Assembly (NCBI RefSeq): GCF_014851395.1
Contig: NW_024041150.1
Coordinates: 30,010,305-30,074,304, forward strand
Direction: 5' to 3'
Length of the DNA: 64,000 nt
Source of the DNA: Micropterus salmoides
Taxonomy: Eukaryota > Chordata > Actinopteri > Centrarchiformes > Centrarchidae
The notes below the pieces were generated by a model, which did not search any database, was not told the origin of the DNA, and was given only the letters and a program-made list of their open reading frames with translations. A program made the translations under genes and the position numbers. Shown here piece after piece: positions 1 to 11,789 of this stretch (its first letter is position 1; the number at the start of each line of letters is the position of its first letter).

Positions 1-47
1 ATGTTGTCATTTTTGTATCCTCACTATGAATTCATGATCATGAACAG

Positions 48-326
48 TCACAAACAGGGCTGTTGTGACTCTGCAACCAAACTGGTCTGAAATATACTCA
101 GGAGAGACGATCACTCTGAGATGTGAGATCAAGGACGGAGGAGACACTGAGTGGGAGTACGAGTGGAAAACATCCAGCTCAGACAAACCTTTAAAGCAAA
201 ATGAACACTGGATTAGATCTGCTTACTCAGCCCTGAGTGGAGACTACAGGTGTAAGGGCAGAATGAAAAGTGCACAGCAGACTTCAACAGACTGGAGTGA
301 TCCTGTCAAATTAACAGTATCAGACA
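48..326 (+). CDS. Gene A exon: Ig domain type alpha
   Basis: 279 bp, phase 1-1, acceptor AACAG, donor GTGAGT. Encodes VTLQPNWSEIYSGE, first cysteine in TLRCEI and second in GDYRCKG. Nearly the same exon occurs in gene B at 19580-19855. Confidence 0.88.
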
Positions 327-3300
327 GTGAGTCACATCACATTTCTCTCAAAGTGAATATTATACAGTTCATTTAAAGGTTGTTACATGTTTTTATTTGT
401 AAAAATCCCTCTCCAACAGAGCCCCAGCCTTTCCTCACTGTGTCTCCATCCTGGCTGAGTCCTGGAGCCTCAGTAACTCTGAGCTGCAGAGTTAAAGATC
501 CATCTGCAGGATGGAGGTTCTTCTGGTTTAAGGCTGTTCCCAAACTATCAGACTACTCCTACAGCCATGAGCTGTTACCTGGCAGCAGCAACGGGACTGA
601 ACAGGATTCCTACATCGTTCATGGACAGACACACACAGCAGGATATAAGTGCAGAGCTGGAAGAGGAGATCCAGTGTATTACACTTCTTACAGTGAACCA
701 AAGTTTGTCTGGTCTGGAGGTCAGTTTGTTTTGACTTTTCTGCACTCACACAATGGAATAAATGTAATTTTCCCTCACACCAGCATCAGGTCAAAGGTGC
801 AGGTTTACAAAATGTTCACTAAAACACAACTGTGTCATTTGAGTTCTGCTGGACTGGACTGAATGAGTGAATCTTCTGACCTCCTTTTCATCCTGATACA
901 TAATTTGTTTTTCATTTGTTTAAACATTTGACTCAACAACTTCAGGCCATAGCTTTACATTTGTAATTAGAAACCAAAAGTTTTAAAGGTTCAGTGTGTA
1001 ATATTTAGGAGAATACATGGAAGTCACCATGTTGCGCCACCATGTTTCTACTGTAACCCAAACGCACAACTGATCTACAGAGCATGTTTCGTCACTACAT
1101 TCAATACATACTATTACAATACATCATTATTATATTACTATTACATGCAACAAAATTATGACAAACTGATCTTTGATCTTCTGAACACTGCTGTCTGAAC
1201 ACCCATAACTGAATAGCACCACACTTCACAACGAACTTGGTGTATTGATCTGCAAGTGTAGCAAGTGTCATCTTAAAAATAACTGTGGCAACTTTATAGG
1301 TGTGCAAATATAAAAGTTGATGTTGTAAAGATCGTGTCACAATAGGAAATTAAACCAAGCAGTGGTATAAATCAGTTAAATATTTAAATAAGTGATAATA
1401 AACCTTTCTCAAAGCATTTTCTTTTGTTATTTAACATTTCTTTTTACAAGATATTTTTCAAAGCATTTTTAACAATTGCTTTCAATCTTTCCATCGTCCA
1501 CAGTGTAAATAACACCGAAGCTGACATGTTTTATCCTGTTGATGATAGCTTACATGCCATGCAGCCTACTGTCGTTGCTGCCGCAGGTATTAATGAACAA
1601 TTTTGTTTAGCTAACACTGTTGGTTAATAAAAGTGGGCTAAATTATAAAATATCGAACATTATTGGATATGACGGGACAGTTAACATTGTAAGCTAGTTT
1701 ACTGATGTCTTGCGTTCAGGCGTGCGTTCCGACAAGAGACTGTCGTTTCCAACAGGCAATTCAACATTTTGGCAGTGTGTTCAGCAGACTCGGCAGTGTA
1801 GCAGACTTGGAGAAAAAAAACCTGCCTTACTCTGCCTCTGATTGGCAGTCAGGTTTAGACATTAGGAGTGGCGATTGGTTAGGTAGAGCCAGATGTAAAG
1901 TTAAACAAAAAAATCTCATAGGTTCTACACAAATCAGGTAGATGACTAATTTTGGTTTCAAAGCGAGGAGTTTGCATGCCAGCAAAATTATTTTCTAGGA
2001 CATTTTACTTTTTCTTTCATTTTTCAGGTTTTCCAGGACATGTAGGAACCCTGAACTACCCAGAACAGTATGCAAATATTTAAGGAGAAACACAAAAATT
2101 AAAAACTTTGTAAAGGGTAGTCTGTATTATAAAAAGACATAAAAAGAGGACAGTGTTGACAGTTTTTTAATGTTGGCTTGCTGTCTTCTTACTGTCTTGT
2201 TTTTGGGGGTAGAGGTAGTTATACACCCAGAGAGCAGTATCACAATTCGTGCATCTTTGCATTACTACCTTCTGTTAACTACAGATTCCTCCTTATTGTG
2301 CACTGTTACACTGTTGCACGATTCAGAACCGTTTAAGCCTCAACAATGAAAGCGATTAAGTCCAAAATAAACCACAATAAAGTTTATTTCCATTGTGGTC
2401 TTTTTAATCTTAATTTTACTATTTACTTTATAATACTTTGTTTGTCCCCTTGTTGTTTTTCAGATTTTTATCCAGCAGCATCTCTCGCAGTGAGTCCTGA
2501 CAGAGTGCAGCACTTCATCGAAAAGTCCGTGTCACTGAGCTGTGAAGGAAACTCTGCTGAGTGGAGAGTGAGAAGTTTTTCTAAATCTGGCCACCTGACA
2601 CACTGTTCTTCCTGGGGGATAAAGACTGGATCCACATGCAATGCCAATAAATCACAGTACATTGATGGAGTGGTCTGGTGTGAGTCTGACACAGGACAGT
2701 TCAGCAACGCAGTCAACATCACTGTACAGAGTGAGTTTTAATGAGATTATTTTGTATCTGTATTATTTAAATTTTATTGCATTATATAACTCTGGACTTA
2801 GTTTAACATCTACATGCTTCTTCTGGCTCCGATTATGAAAAACAACAAAATATGTTACCATAATCTGTGTGTCGTCTGCATAGACGACACACAGATTTCA
2901 GTTGTAATGATAATCTTCAGTGAGATAATGATTACAGTAAAGTTCAAATCAACTCATTTCAAACAAGTGCAAATACAAATACATCAAACTCCTACAACTC
3001 TGTATTACATTGTTTGATATATACTGTCTCGTTCCTCCTCTTGTTGGACATATGCCACCTCCTCTTCCACACATATTCAATATAAAAACAGTAGTGTATT
3101 CAACCTTTAACATTTTTAAAGAAATAAGACTTAAACGTGACACTGATCAATAAGAAATAATCTTGATATTAGCAAATCATTGTATATGCATAAAACAATT
3201 ACACAGTTGGGAAAACAGCACTCCAAGTTCGCGTGCTGTGTGCTGCGTTACATGATGACCTTCACACCCTTCAGAGTTGCAGTCCTCATGCAAAGACCCC

Positions 3301-6300
3301 TTGTGTTCATAGATCTGTTCTTCTTATCAGGCCTGGGCCCAGTTGCAGGCCCCATTTTCCTTCATTCGGATATGCAATTTATTCTAAATTATAGCCTCGT
3401 CTGAGCCTCTGATACGGCCTCCTAGCAACAATGTTTGACTGGCTGGGTGTGTGTGCAAAATATGACGTGGGTGTTTTTACAAAAATGTGAAGGGCGCAGC
3501 CTGAGAGCAACAAAGCTGAGCAAGAAAACTGCATCCCCAAAGTTCAGTGTAACTTTCAATAAACACCTTAAACATTATTCTAATAAAAATGTCAAACCGT
3601 ATAACTAATAACTTCCGGTTTTGCGCTACTCTAACATAAATGACGATAAAACTGTATACAGTACGTGCGGCTGGTGTAGCCCTTTAAAATGTTACCAACC
3701 GAATGGATCACATTCTGATAGCAAAACGAGTCATTTCTCTCGTGTTGTGATGGTCAAATATATTGATTCACTGTGTTACAGCTGCTGTTTTGGCCGCTAG
3801 TAAAAGTTACTTCAAAGCGCGGGGTACTTCCGGTCGGCTCGGTGGCATTGCAAGGCTCCCTATAGTCGACCAATCACAGTGCTTACGGTCCGTGTCGACT
3901 CGTTAAATTTTTAGGAGGTGCACGTCAGGCGACGGCGTAGCCTCTGCGTAGCCCCGTAACCTACGCTGTCGATTCGACGCAGAAGTATAAATTACACTTA
4001 AACGCTCCGCTGCTGAAACACGCCGGTCAAAACTGCAGCACAGCCGCAGACTGTGTCTGTCCGGCTGCCGCCATTATCCCACGTTTTCCTCTAGTTTTGT
4101 TTTGTTTGGCGAGCAGGTCTGTCACACAAGGATGACAACGGAATGAATTTGTAACTGCATGGCTGTCAGATGCGCTGTATAATTAACCGTACATTTTAAT
4201 CGCAGTCTTCACGATTAGCTAGTGGCGTTCTTTCAAGTTGCAATTTTGATTTGAAAATGATTAATCGTTCAGCCCTACTTCAGAGTTAACTTGACAGCGG
4301 TCTGAGACCATCTCTTCAAGGCAGACCAGGGTGCGGTTGTTTGGTCTTCACCAGAATTTGAGTCTGGCATTCACACCAGCCCAAACGAACTGCACCAAGT
4401 AGTTAAACGCTCGGGGTTCTGTTCAACAGAACTAAACAAGGTTGTTGTAAATTCACACTTAAGAAACAAACTACATCTTAGCGTGGTAAGGCAACTGCTC
4501 TACTTTAGCCATAAATAACTCCAGTCAATGGTGAAAACAGACTGAATCCCTACACTGTTTGCTCATGTTACTGTACATATAACCAACTACATATACGTCG
4601 TTATAATCTGCATACTTAAAAAATGCCTAGGTGCTGTTGGGGATTAGGGTGTAGATGACATCTATATTTATATTAAATAATGTAGTAATTACTATTATTA
4701 CTATTATTTAATAATTAATAATAGAATATAACTTAAAGTTATATCTACCTCAGGGCACCACTCTTGAAACAAGCGAATTACCTAATTCAGTGTCAAAGAA
4801 AAAACACACCAAGATGAAATTAACTAAAATGCACTAAGCTAAAACCAAGAGAGTACAAAGAGAGATGAGTGATGACGTAGTGCAAGGCATATCATATAAA
4901 AACATTTAAACATGGCTATGGTCAGACTGCAGGCCTTAATGCTCAATTCCGTTTTTTTTTCCCCCAGATCCGATTTTTTTTGTTTGACAATTCACATTAC
5001 TGTTTAAATGTGGCCCATGTCAAATAATAAAAAGTCACATCGATTCCGACCTGAGGGTCCAGACTCGGGTCGCATTTAAAAAGATCTGTATCGGATTCAG
5101 ACCACATATGGAAGTGGCCCAATTCCAAACTGGAAAAGATCAGTTTCCATGTGACTTGGCCTGTTCACACTGTCATAAAAAGATCAGACCTGGGTCACAT
5201 ATGGGCAAAAAAATCGGATCTGGGTCACATTGGCCTGCAGTCTGAACGTAGCCCAGACAACCAATCATTGATATTCTCTTGTCTTCATTTGCCTATTCGG
5301 TATTGATGTTTTCAAAAGTAACTAAAAGTAATCAGATGACATTATTTTTATTTTGTGATACTTGGATTACGTTACTGATTACATTTTTTAACAAGTAATT
5401 AGTAATTGTACCAGATTACATTTTTAAAGTAATCCTCCCAACTCTGCCTGTCCTCTGCATGATGACAGTGAAGTTGAATCCTATCTAATGAAGGTTGGCT
5501 GCAAGCTGAAAGTGCCATTACCACCCACTGAAATAAAATGCCTAGTTTGAGTGGAATCTCTATGAACAAAATTCAAACAAACACTATATTCTTTATGCTG
5601 GTTTTACTTTTAGATATCTGGAAGAAAGAATAATTTAGGAAGACACATTAAAGTCAATTAACCAGCACCAGCTGAACTCATTTTCTTTGATGTTTTTTGA
5701 CAGACAGTGATTTGATCCTGGTGAGCCCTGTCCATCCTGTGGCTGAGGGAGATTCTGTTACTCTGAGCTGCAAGTTAAAAACACAAAACGTTCTTTCTAT
5801 TGTGGATTTCTACAAAAATGGAAAACTCATCCAAAGTTGTACCAGAAATGAGCTGACTCTCCCTGCAGTGTCAAAGTCAGATGAAGGCTTTTATAAATGT
5901 GAAGGAAAATATTCACCACCAGGTCAGCTGAGTCGATCACCAGAGAGCTGGATGTCAGTAAAATGTGAGTGTGATTAAAACAGTTTCTGCAGCATTTGTA
6001 AGCTGTGTTACAGTCTGAGAAAGAAATGTAATTCATTAGAAGACGGCTTAGTTTAACTTATTAGTTTGTCTAAAATAAGGTGTTCTACATTAGGGTATTT
6101 AATAACGTGTATTAGGTCCAAGGTAAATACATGATTAGCAGTGAAATGTGTATTACTTTACAGTGCATTCAAAAGTATTCAGACCCTTTCACACATTTTG
6201 TTATGTTGAAGGAAGTAGAATTCAGTAGTTATGGTAAAACATGTCCCTGTACCAATATCCAGCGACTGCTGAATTGTCCCTAGCAATAATTTTGATCAAA

Positions 6301-9300
6301 AATGAAATATAAAGACTGTTGTTTGTCAGCTTCTTGGTGCACAAACAGTTAACAGCTCTTGTTCTTTACTATGAGTGTGCTTTTCAAGTTTTGAAAGATT
6401 ATGTCCCCCGTCATATATCTCTCAGTGGTCTCAACCAATCAGTATTACTTTTTAGCCTCATTTCACACAAGGTAGGTTGAGCAGGAATTTAATTTCTTTT
6501 TGTATGTAGAGATTCCCCTCAGAAACCAAAATTGACATGTTAACTAGCTATTTTCTGTTCTCTTAAAAACAGTGTCTTGTCAATGTATTTGGAGCTCTAC
6601 TCCAATGCACTTGTTAAGTTCTGAAAGTTCATGTCCTCGCCCTCATATGCCTCACAGTTTAGTCAGATGCCTACCTTTTCAGACCCTCAGATACTTTATT
6701 TCTAAAGCCCTCCAGCTGGGAGATGTTTTCATTGTCCCCTCCTCAATCTACAATCAAGGATGATAAAGTCAAACCAGGATTTTAGAAATGTTTGCAAATG
6801 TATTAAAAAAGAAATAAACAGAAATATTACATTGTCAAAAGTATTCAGACCCTTAACTCAGTCCTTAGTTGAAGCATCTTTGGCAGCAATTACAGACTCA
6901 AGTCAGTCTAAATCACTGTAACACCACATGCAAGTCAGTCATCATTTAGTGACCTCACAAACACAAACACCTTCCTCAATGTTGCCTTACTGGGATTAAT
7001 CAGAAAAGAGCACAAAAGTCACACAGTGTTGTTGATAATGCCAAAAGCATATATTTTTCTCTGCTTTCAGTCATGCTGACCCTTGATTGGGGTCCCCTTT
7101 TGTGTAATCATTTCATACATATTCTTTATTATTGCAGCGTCCAGCTCTCCATTTCCTGTGCTGTTGATCGTTGGGCTGGTTATTGGCATCTTTCTGGTTG
7201 TTCCCCTGCCACTGCTGCTGTGTTGGTACAAGAAGTCCAAGGGTGAGACCTTTTAGCGTTAAGTTTAGATAATTTACTCTCCGCTTATTAAAAATACTGA
7301 GGATTTATGATTTCATGACATGGATCAGTGGCTCAGTTTGCAAAACATCATGTAACTGAATTATTACTGTCTTTTTACAGATACATGTTGTCACAGGTTG
7401 GTGCAACACTCTCATCTTAAACATAATATAAATTATTTACTTTTAATAGTTTTTACATATCACTACTGACGTACATTGTTTACTGCCTATTTCAGGTTCA
7501 TCCAGTCTCACAGGACCAATCTGTCTTTCACAGATACATGTTGCCACAGGTTGGTCAACACTCTTGTCTCATCTTAAACATAAGATTTATTAACTGTCAC
7601 ATTGAGCCAAGCGCAGACACAGAAACAAGGGATCTGGGGGCCTGTACTCCAAGCTGGATTTGTGGTGAGCAAGGTAACTTCTGGTTTAACCCTGTTTTTT
7701 CAGTCCTACAATGGCAGTTCACTTCTTACCTGGGTACATAGCCATGGTAACTAATGCTGGCCCTCCTATTGGACTCATGAGCCATGTAATCAGTTTGCCA
7801 TTGCTGCAAAGTCACACCTGACACCGCAGTGCTCTCACTACAGTCCTCTCTCAAACCCGGTTGTCCCGGCCTTTCTGTGTGCAGTTTGCATGTTCTCCCC
7901 GTGTCTGCGTGGGTTTCCTTCGGGTGCTTCGGTCTCCCCCACCTCAAAAACATGTTAGGTTCCCCAGTCAGTGCCACTACTGAGCAGTGCCATCACATCT
8001 ATGTATTCAGTGGTCCTCACAGACGTTGCTGCTTGAATGTGTGAGTTTCATTCGCAGGGTCAGTTTTATAATGTTTATTAGTAATTAAACAAAAAGTTGA
8101 ACAAACTGATGGAAAGTGGATGCAGGCCAGGGTCAGAGACAGGTGAGCAGTCCAGTCCAAAGGAAGTCCAGGGAATCAGGCAAATCAAAACACAGAGGAA
8201 GGTCTGGGACGCAAGCACAGACTAGAGGTGGAATAACAAGACACAGGTGAAAATCATTAGGGAGACAATCATACAAGCAGGAAAACCACGACAGACTGTT
8301 TAAGTTTACTAATCCTGACATTTTTCTACTCATGTACATGTCTCAGGCTCATCCAGACTCAGAGAACCAATCAGAGCTCTGCTATCGTCCAAACGGTAAA
8401 CCAAGATGAAAATGAGCAGCAAGTATACTCCTCTCTTCTCCATGGTCAGTCCTCCATCTAATCCTGAATTACCTTTACAGCTGACAAACTACTACATATC
8501 AGTTATTATATTTTGAATAATAACAGTATTCTTTGTGCAGTAGATTTAACGCCAGTAAACTAAATTGTGACTAATCTGACTTCTGATTTTTCTGTAGGTC
8601 ATGTTTGTGACTATGAAAAAATCAGTGGCTTTGGAAAGAATATGCGTGGTACAGTATAAATTGTGCTTCATGCAGAGCAGTCCCAAGTATGTGATTTTAA
8701 TTGAGTGATTAAAATTAAAGCCAGTTAAAACTTTCTATTTTCAGGTGACAGACTTGCAGACATGAATTCAGAATACAGCCATGTCGTATCTGAGTTTCAG
8801 CTCAAAGGTCTTGGAAAGAGGAGTGAGTACACAAAATATGAAACATCAAAAATAAACTGAATGTTAATTCAAACAGAAATCCCAGAATACATACCAAAAG
8901 TATGTACCCCTGCTAATGGTCACATTGGTATTAACATACTTTGTGGGTATTATAAAAGACAGTTTTAATTTTTTTTATCATATTGTTTTAACAGGAATAC
9001 GAAATCATCCCACAAGGAGCCTTGACTATTGTAATGTGATTCCACACACACCTGCAGGTACAAATATTAACATTAGCTTCTGGGTCATTTGTATTTAAAC
9101 ACAATTTTTGCTAAAATTGTTTCATATCGCCATCATTAAATACATTAGAAGTACAAATAATAGAGGCGTCCCTGTGTGTACAGCGGCTGCCCATCGCTCC
9201 CTGGAGTGATGGGTTAAATGCAGAGAATGAATATTGCTACGTGTATGTGACAATGAAGTAGCTTTACCATATAACTTTAGGTCCGCATGCATTTGAAATT

Positions 9301-9431
9301 ACAGTCAATGTAAATGTTTTAATTAATTTGAGGTAACTTAAAATTTCATTAATTGTTCTGATGGTGTTATAGGGTTAATGTATCAAATATTTATTTTTCA
9401 TTTATATTTTTTCTGAATTACAGGTCCATAA
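48..9431 (+). CDS. Gene A: FcRL/LITR-like receptor with four Ig domains, TM and tyrosine-motif tail (5'-partial)
   Basis: Exons 48-326, 420-719, 2464-2730, 5704-5964, 7138-7242, 7381-7396, 8347-8444, 8598-8648, 8745-8822, 8995-9057 and 9424-9431 all have AG/GT borders. They join into one frame of 507 codons plus a TAA stop, with no internal stop. Ig domains are alpha, beta, gamma, delta, each with its cysteine pair; a single hydrophobic helix and a basic WYKKSK stop-transfer follow. The tail has YSSL and YEKI motifs and two ITIM-type motifs (SEYSHV, LDYCNV). Known for the family: such receptors sit on leukocytes and signal through SH2 proteins. The signal peptide and any further N-terminal domains lie before base 1. 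FcRL and LITR families overlap, so the family name is the uncertain part; that it is a receptor gene is not in much doubt. Confidence 0.87.
420..719 (+). CDS. Gene A exon: Ig domain type beta
   Basis: 300 bp, phase 1-1. Cysteines in TLSCRV and GYKCRA, core tryptophans in GWRFFW, and an N-glycosylation sequon NGT. Only a 93-bp intron separates it from the alpha exon. Type beta recurs in B, C and E with the same length or 6 bp more. Confidence 0.9.
720..2463 (+). other. Gene A intron, mostly unexplained, with a MITE-like end
   Basis: About 989-1065 holds a sequence starting with the same terminal motif (TTCAGTGTGTAATATTTAGG) as the element at 25728-26014, so it is probably a fragment of that repeat family. 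I recognise no exon or other element in the rest. Confidence 0.45.
2464..2730 (+). CDS. Gene A exon: Ig domain type gamma
   Basis: 267 bp, phase 1-1. SPDRVQHF opening, cysteines in SLSCEG and VWCESD, plus two extra cysteines (HCSSW, STCNA) that could form a second disulphide. An NIT sequon lies near the end. Shared by B, C and E. Confidence 0.9.
2862..2897. repeat. Perfect 16-bp stem hairpin in a gene A intron
   Basis: Arms 2862-2877 and 2882-2897 are exact reverse complements around a 4-base loop (GCAT). Confidence 0.9.
3590..4280. mobile_element. Probable hAT-type non-autonomous element(s)
   Basis: On the minus strand it begins AGGGCTGAACGATTAATC, the terminal style of fish hAT elements. 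The GC-rich part at 3830-3980 also resembles a common fish hAT-derived repeat. No transposase remains. Borders are approximate. Confidence 0.4.
4913..5255. mobile_element. MITE with about 23-bp imperfect terminal inverted repeats
   Basis: The left end (TGGCTATGGTCAGACTGCAG) and the reverse complement of the right end (TGGGCTACGTTCAGACTGCA) match with a few differences. About 343 bp, no coding capacity, inside the gene A intron between the gamma and delta exons. Confidence 0.65.
5310..5450 (-). mobile_element. Fragment of an abundant teleost repeat (hAT-like end)
   Basis: On the minus strand it starts CAGAGTTGGGAGGATTACTT and continues with repeated ATTACT/GTAATC strings. This is the look of common fish DNA-transposon termini. 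A similar sequence appears at 30112-30240. Confidence 0.4.
5704..5964 (+). CDS. Gene A exon: Ig domain type delta (membrane-proximal)
   Basis: 261 bp, phase 1-1. Opens DSDLILVSPVHP, cysteines in TLSCKL and FYKCEG. This reading frame is intact here and in E but broken in B and C. Confidence 0.9.
6163..6960 (+). mobile_element. Degenerate Tc1-like element in gene A intron
   Basis: Two Tc1-style ends (CATTCAAAAGTATTCAGACC near 6168 and CAAAAGTATTCAGACCCTTA near 6836), followed by the sequence that usually sits inside fish Tc1 repeats (GAAGCATCTTTGGCAGCAAT). There is no transposase frame. The second end is also present at 48216-48300 in the D duplication, so it predates that duplication. Confidence 0.55.
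7138..7242 (+). CDS. Gene A exon: transmembrane segment
   Basis: 105 bp, phase 1-1. Short stalk SSSPFPV, then about 22 hydrophobic residues (LLIVGLVIGIFLVVPLPLLL core) and a basic anchor WYKKSK. There is no charged residue within the membrane, so pairing with an ITAM adaptor is not indicated. Confidence 0.9.
7381..9431 (+). CDS. Gene A cytoplasmic tail exons (six small exons)
   Basis: Exons 7381-7396 (16 bp, phase 1-2), 8347-8444 (phase 2-1), 8598-8648, 8745-8822, 8995-9057 and the terminal 9424-9431, which adds Gly-Pro and TAA. Motifs in order: VYSSL, DYEKI, SEYSHV (ITIM consensus S-x-Y-x-x-V) and LDYCNV (ITIM consensus L-x-Y-x-x-V). I see no canonical AATAAA in the 170 bp between the stop and the next transposon. 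Confidence 0.83.
7491..7549 (+). repeat. Second copy of tail micro-exon plus partial neighbour exon in gene A
   Basis: A 16-bp match to the 7381-7396 micro-exon (one difference) lies at 7534-7549 between its own AG and GTTGG. It is preceded by a piece resembling the start of exon 8347-8444. This is an internal tandem duplication and could serve as alternative tail exons. Pseudogene D carries the same arrangement. Confidence 0.7.
7580..8300. mobile_element. Cluster of teleost interspersed repeat fragments
   Basis: 7850-7975 contains GTTTGCATGTTCTCCCCGTG and following text of a very common fish repeat, whose other end appears near 61570-61735. 7620-7740 and 8090-8290 also resemble fish repeats that I cannot name securely. 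No exon seen. Confidence 0.45.
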
Positions 9432-9599
9432 AGAGAAGTGCATCATCATCGGATTATATGAAATAATTACAATTCTGTTATGTTAGATTTAATTTTCCTG
9501 TTGATTTCTGCTGAATTTGCTTTTGTATTTATACTTATTATACATATTTTATTGCAATTAAGTAGTAATTCTATAGGTTAGATGGCAGAGGACTATATA

Positions 9600-10918
9600 C
9601 AGACGTGGACAAAATTGTTGGTACCCTTCCTTTAAAGAAAGAAAAACCCACAATGGTGCCTGAAATAAGTTGAAATTGACAAAATGTATTAATAGATAAA
9701 ATAATAACTGAAAATTAACTGATGAAATTTGAACTGAGGGTTCAACAGGATTATTTTAAAAAACAAACTAATGAAACAAGCCTGGACAAAAATGATGGTA
9801 ACCTGAACTTAATATTTTGTGCACTGCAATCAACTCTTAATGAGGCTTCAGCACTTGTCAACAGGTATTTTGGCCCACTCCTCATTAGCAAACTGCTCCA
9901 GCTGTTTCAGGTACGAAAGGTACCTTCTCCAAACTGCATGTTTCAGCTCCTTCCACAGATGTTCAGTAGGATTTAGATCAGGGCTCATAGAGGGCCACTT
10001 CATAATAGTCCAATGTTTTGCTCTTAGCCATTCTCGGGTGGTTTTAGCTGTTGCAGGACCCATATCTGTAACTGAGACCAAGATTCCTCACACTGGGCAG
10101 CACATTTTGCTCCAGAATGACTTGATAGTCTTGAGATTTCATTAACCCTGTACAGATTTAAGACGCCCTGTGCCAGATGCAAAGCAGCCCAAAACACAAC
10201 TGAGCCTCCTCCATGCTTCACAGTAGGTTCAGTGTTCTTTTCTTTGTATGCTTCATTTTTGCGTCTGCGAACTTAGAGCTGATGTGACTTGCCAAACAGC
10301 GCCAGTTTTGTCTCATCTGTCCAAAGGACATTCTCCCACAAGCTTTTTAGCTTGTCAATATGCATTCAGTCTCGCTTTTTTATGATTTGCTTTCAACAGT
10401 GGTGTCCTCCTCGGTCCACTTTGGCTCAAACAGCGACGGATGGTGCGATCTGACACTGATGTATCTTGACCTTGGAGTTCATCTCTAATGTCAGTGGAAG
10501 TTGTTTTGGGCTCTTTGCTTACCATTCATATTATCCGTCTCTTAGATTTGTCCTGAATTTTCCTCTTGCGGCCACGTCCATGGACCTTAAACTTCTGAAC
10601 AATATGTGCAACTGTAGTCACAGGAACACCAAGCTGCATGGAACTGGTCTTATAGCCTTTACCTTTAACAAGCTTTTCTATAATTATCTTTCTTTTAACA
10701 TGTCCTTATGGTCAAATTATTTCCAATCTTTTCTAGGGGTACCATCATTTTTGTCCAGGCCAGTTTCATAAGTTTGTTTTTTTACAATGATTCTGTTAAA
10801 CCACAATTAAAAAACAATTTCATTTTCAGTATTTTTTTATTTATTATTATTTTAGTTTATTATGTTATTTCAGGGTGTTTCTTTAACAGAAGGGTACCAA
10901 CAATTTTGTCCATGTCTG
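9600..10918 (-). mobile_element. Tc1/mariner transposon flanked by TA
   Basis: Both ends share about 29 bp of inverted repeat (CAGACGTGGACAAAATTGTT on the left, CAGACATGGACAAAATTGTT as reverse complement on the right), each bordered by TA. About 1.3 kb, the normal size of a full-length Tc1. Coding remnants are on the minus strand and frameshifted, so it is inactive. It inserted about 170 bp after the stop of gene A. Confidence 0.9.
9848..10221 (-). pseudogene. Tc1 transposase remnant
   Basis: The minus-strand frame 10081-9848 contains MSPDLNPTEHLWKELK, the conserved third catalytic region of Tc1 transposases. An overlapping frame 10221-10024 contains GGGSVVFWAA from the region just before it. 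The shift of frame between them shows a broken gene. Confidence 0.85.
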
Positions 10919-11040
10919 TATATAGTTGTATTTTACTCTTTTACTTGTCGCTGTATACAAAACAGACAAGTCTGGCAAAACAACCAAAACACAGACAAAC
11001 CGAGAGATACGCTGTCCAGCTGGTTGATTCTGAAATCAGA

Positions 11041-11140
11041 AATACTTCATTAATCCCCGAGGGGAAATTTTTGTGTTACAGTTGCACACATTGCACATCA
11101 AGGCATAAGAAATAGAAATAATATTAGAAAGAAGGTAATA
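11041..11140 (-). mobile_element. LINE 3'-tail fragment
   Basis: Holds CTTCATTAATCCCCGAGGGG, a variant of the common fish LINE tail also seen at 39068-39095 and 58612-58640 in the same orientation. Confidence 0.5.
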
Positions 11141-11141
11141 T

Positions 11142-11740
11142 TGCAGATGTTCAGGACAGCTACAAATACCTTGGGGTCCACAGGGAAACAGAAACCATGA
11201 GGAGGCAACAAGGAAGTCCGCCACAGCCAAATACTTACAAGGGTAAAGCAGGTCCTGAAAAGTCAGCTGAATGGGAAGAACAAGATACAAGCCATCAAAA
11301 ACATACGCCCTGCCAGTCATCAGGTATAATAAACTGGCCAAAAGAGGAGATAGAGGCTACTGACATCAAGACAAGAAAGCTCATCACAATGCATGGAGGG
11401 TTTCACCCCAAATCCAGCACCCTGAGACTGTACACTAAGTGGAGCGAGGGAGGCCGAGGGCTAGTGAGTGACAAAACCACTGCCAAGAGTACATCAGGAA
11501 GATAGCCCACAAAGATGAAGGGCTTAGTGAATACCTCAGGCAGCAGAAACCCAAGGGTGAGGACAAGGAATTCAAAGGACAAGATGTTGCACGGCATGTA
11601 CCACCGGCACATACAAGAAGTGGCTGGAAAAGGCTCGACTAAAGGACAGCACAGAAGCACTAATCATGGCGGCACAAGAACAGGCACTCAGTACAAGATC
11701 CAGGTGCAGACTGTGTAAGGATGCTAATGATGATAAATGT
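11142..11740 (+). pseudogene. LINE reverse-transcriptase 3' region, broken
   Basis: Plus-strand pieces in different frames read DVQDSYKYLGVHR, then KLNGKNK-like and ITMHGGFHPKSSTLRLY with EGGRGLV, then LHGMYHRHIQEVA. This is the C-terminal part of a fish non-LTR reverse transcriptase. Multiple frame changes and stops make it non-functional. I cannot name the clade with confidence. Confidence 0.7.
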
Positions 11741-11789
11741 GGCAATCTCAAGCAACAGCAACATTAAGGAAAAGGAACACGAGCAGCTT

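Noticed and set aside
528..749. Minus-strand frames opposite the beta exons (also at 20151 and 63712)
   Set aside because: They recur only because the Ig exon on the other strand is conserved. They have no start context or independent domain.
1424..1627. Short secreted-looking frame
   Set aside because: It begins with a hydrophobic stretch but lies in a gene A intron, and has no splice-competent partner or conserved copy in the window.
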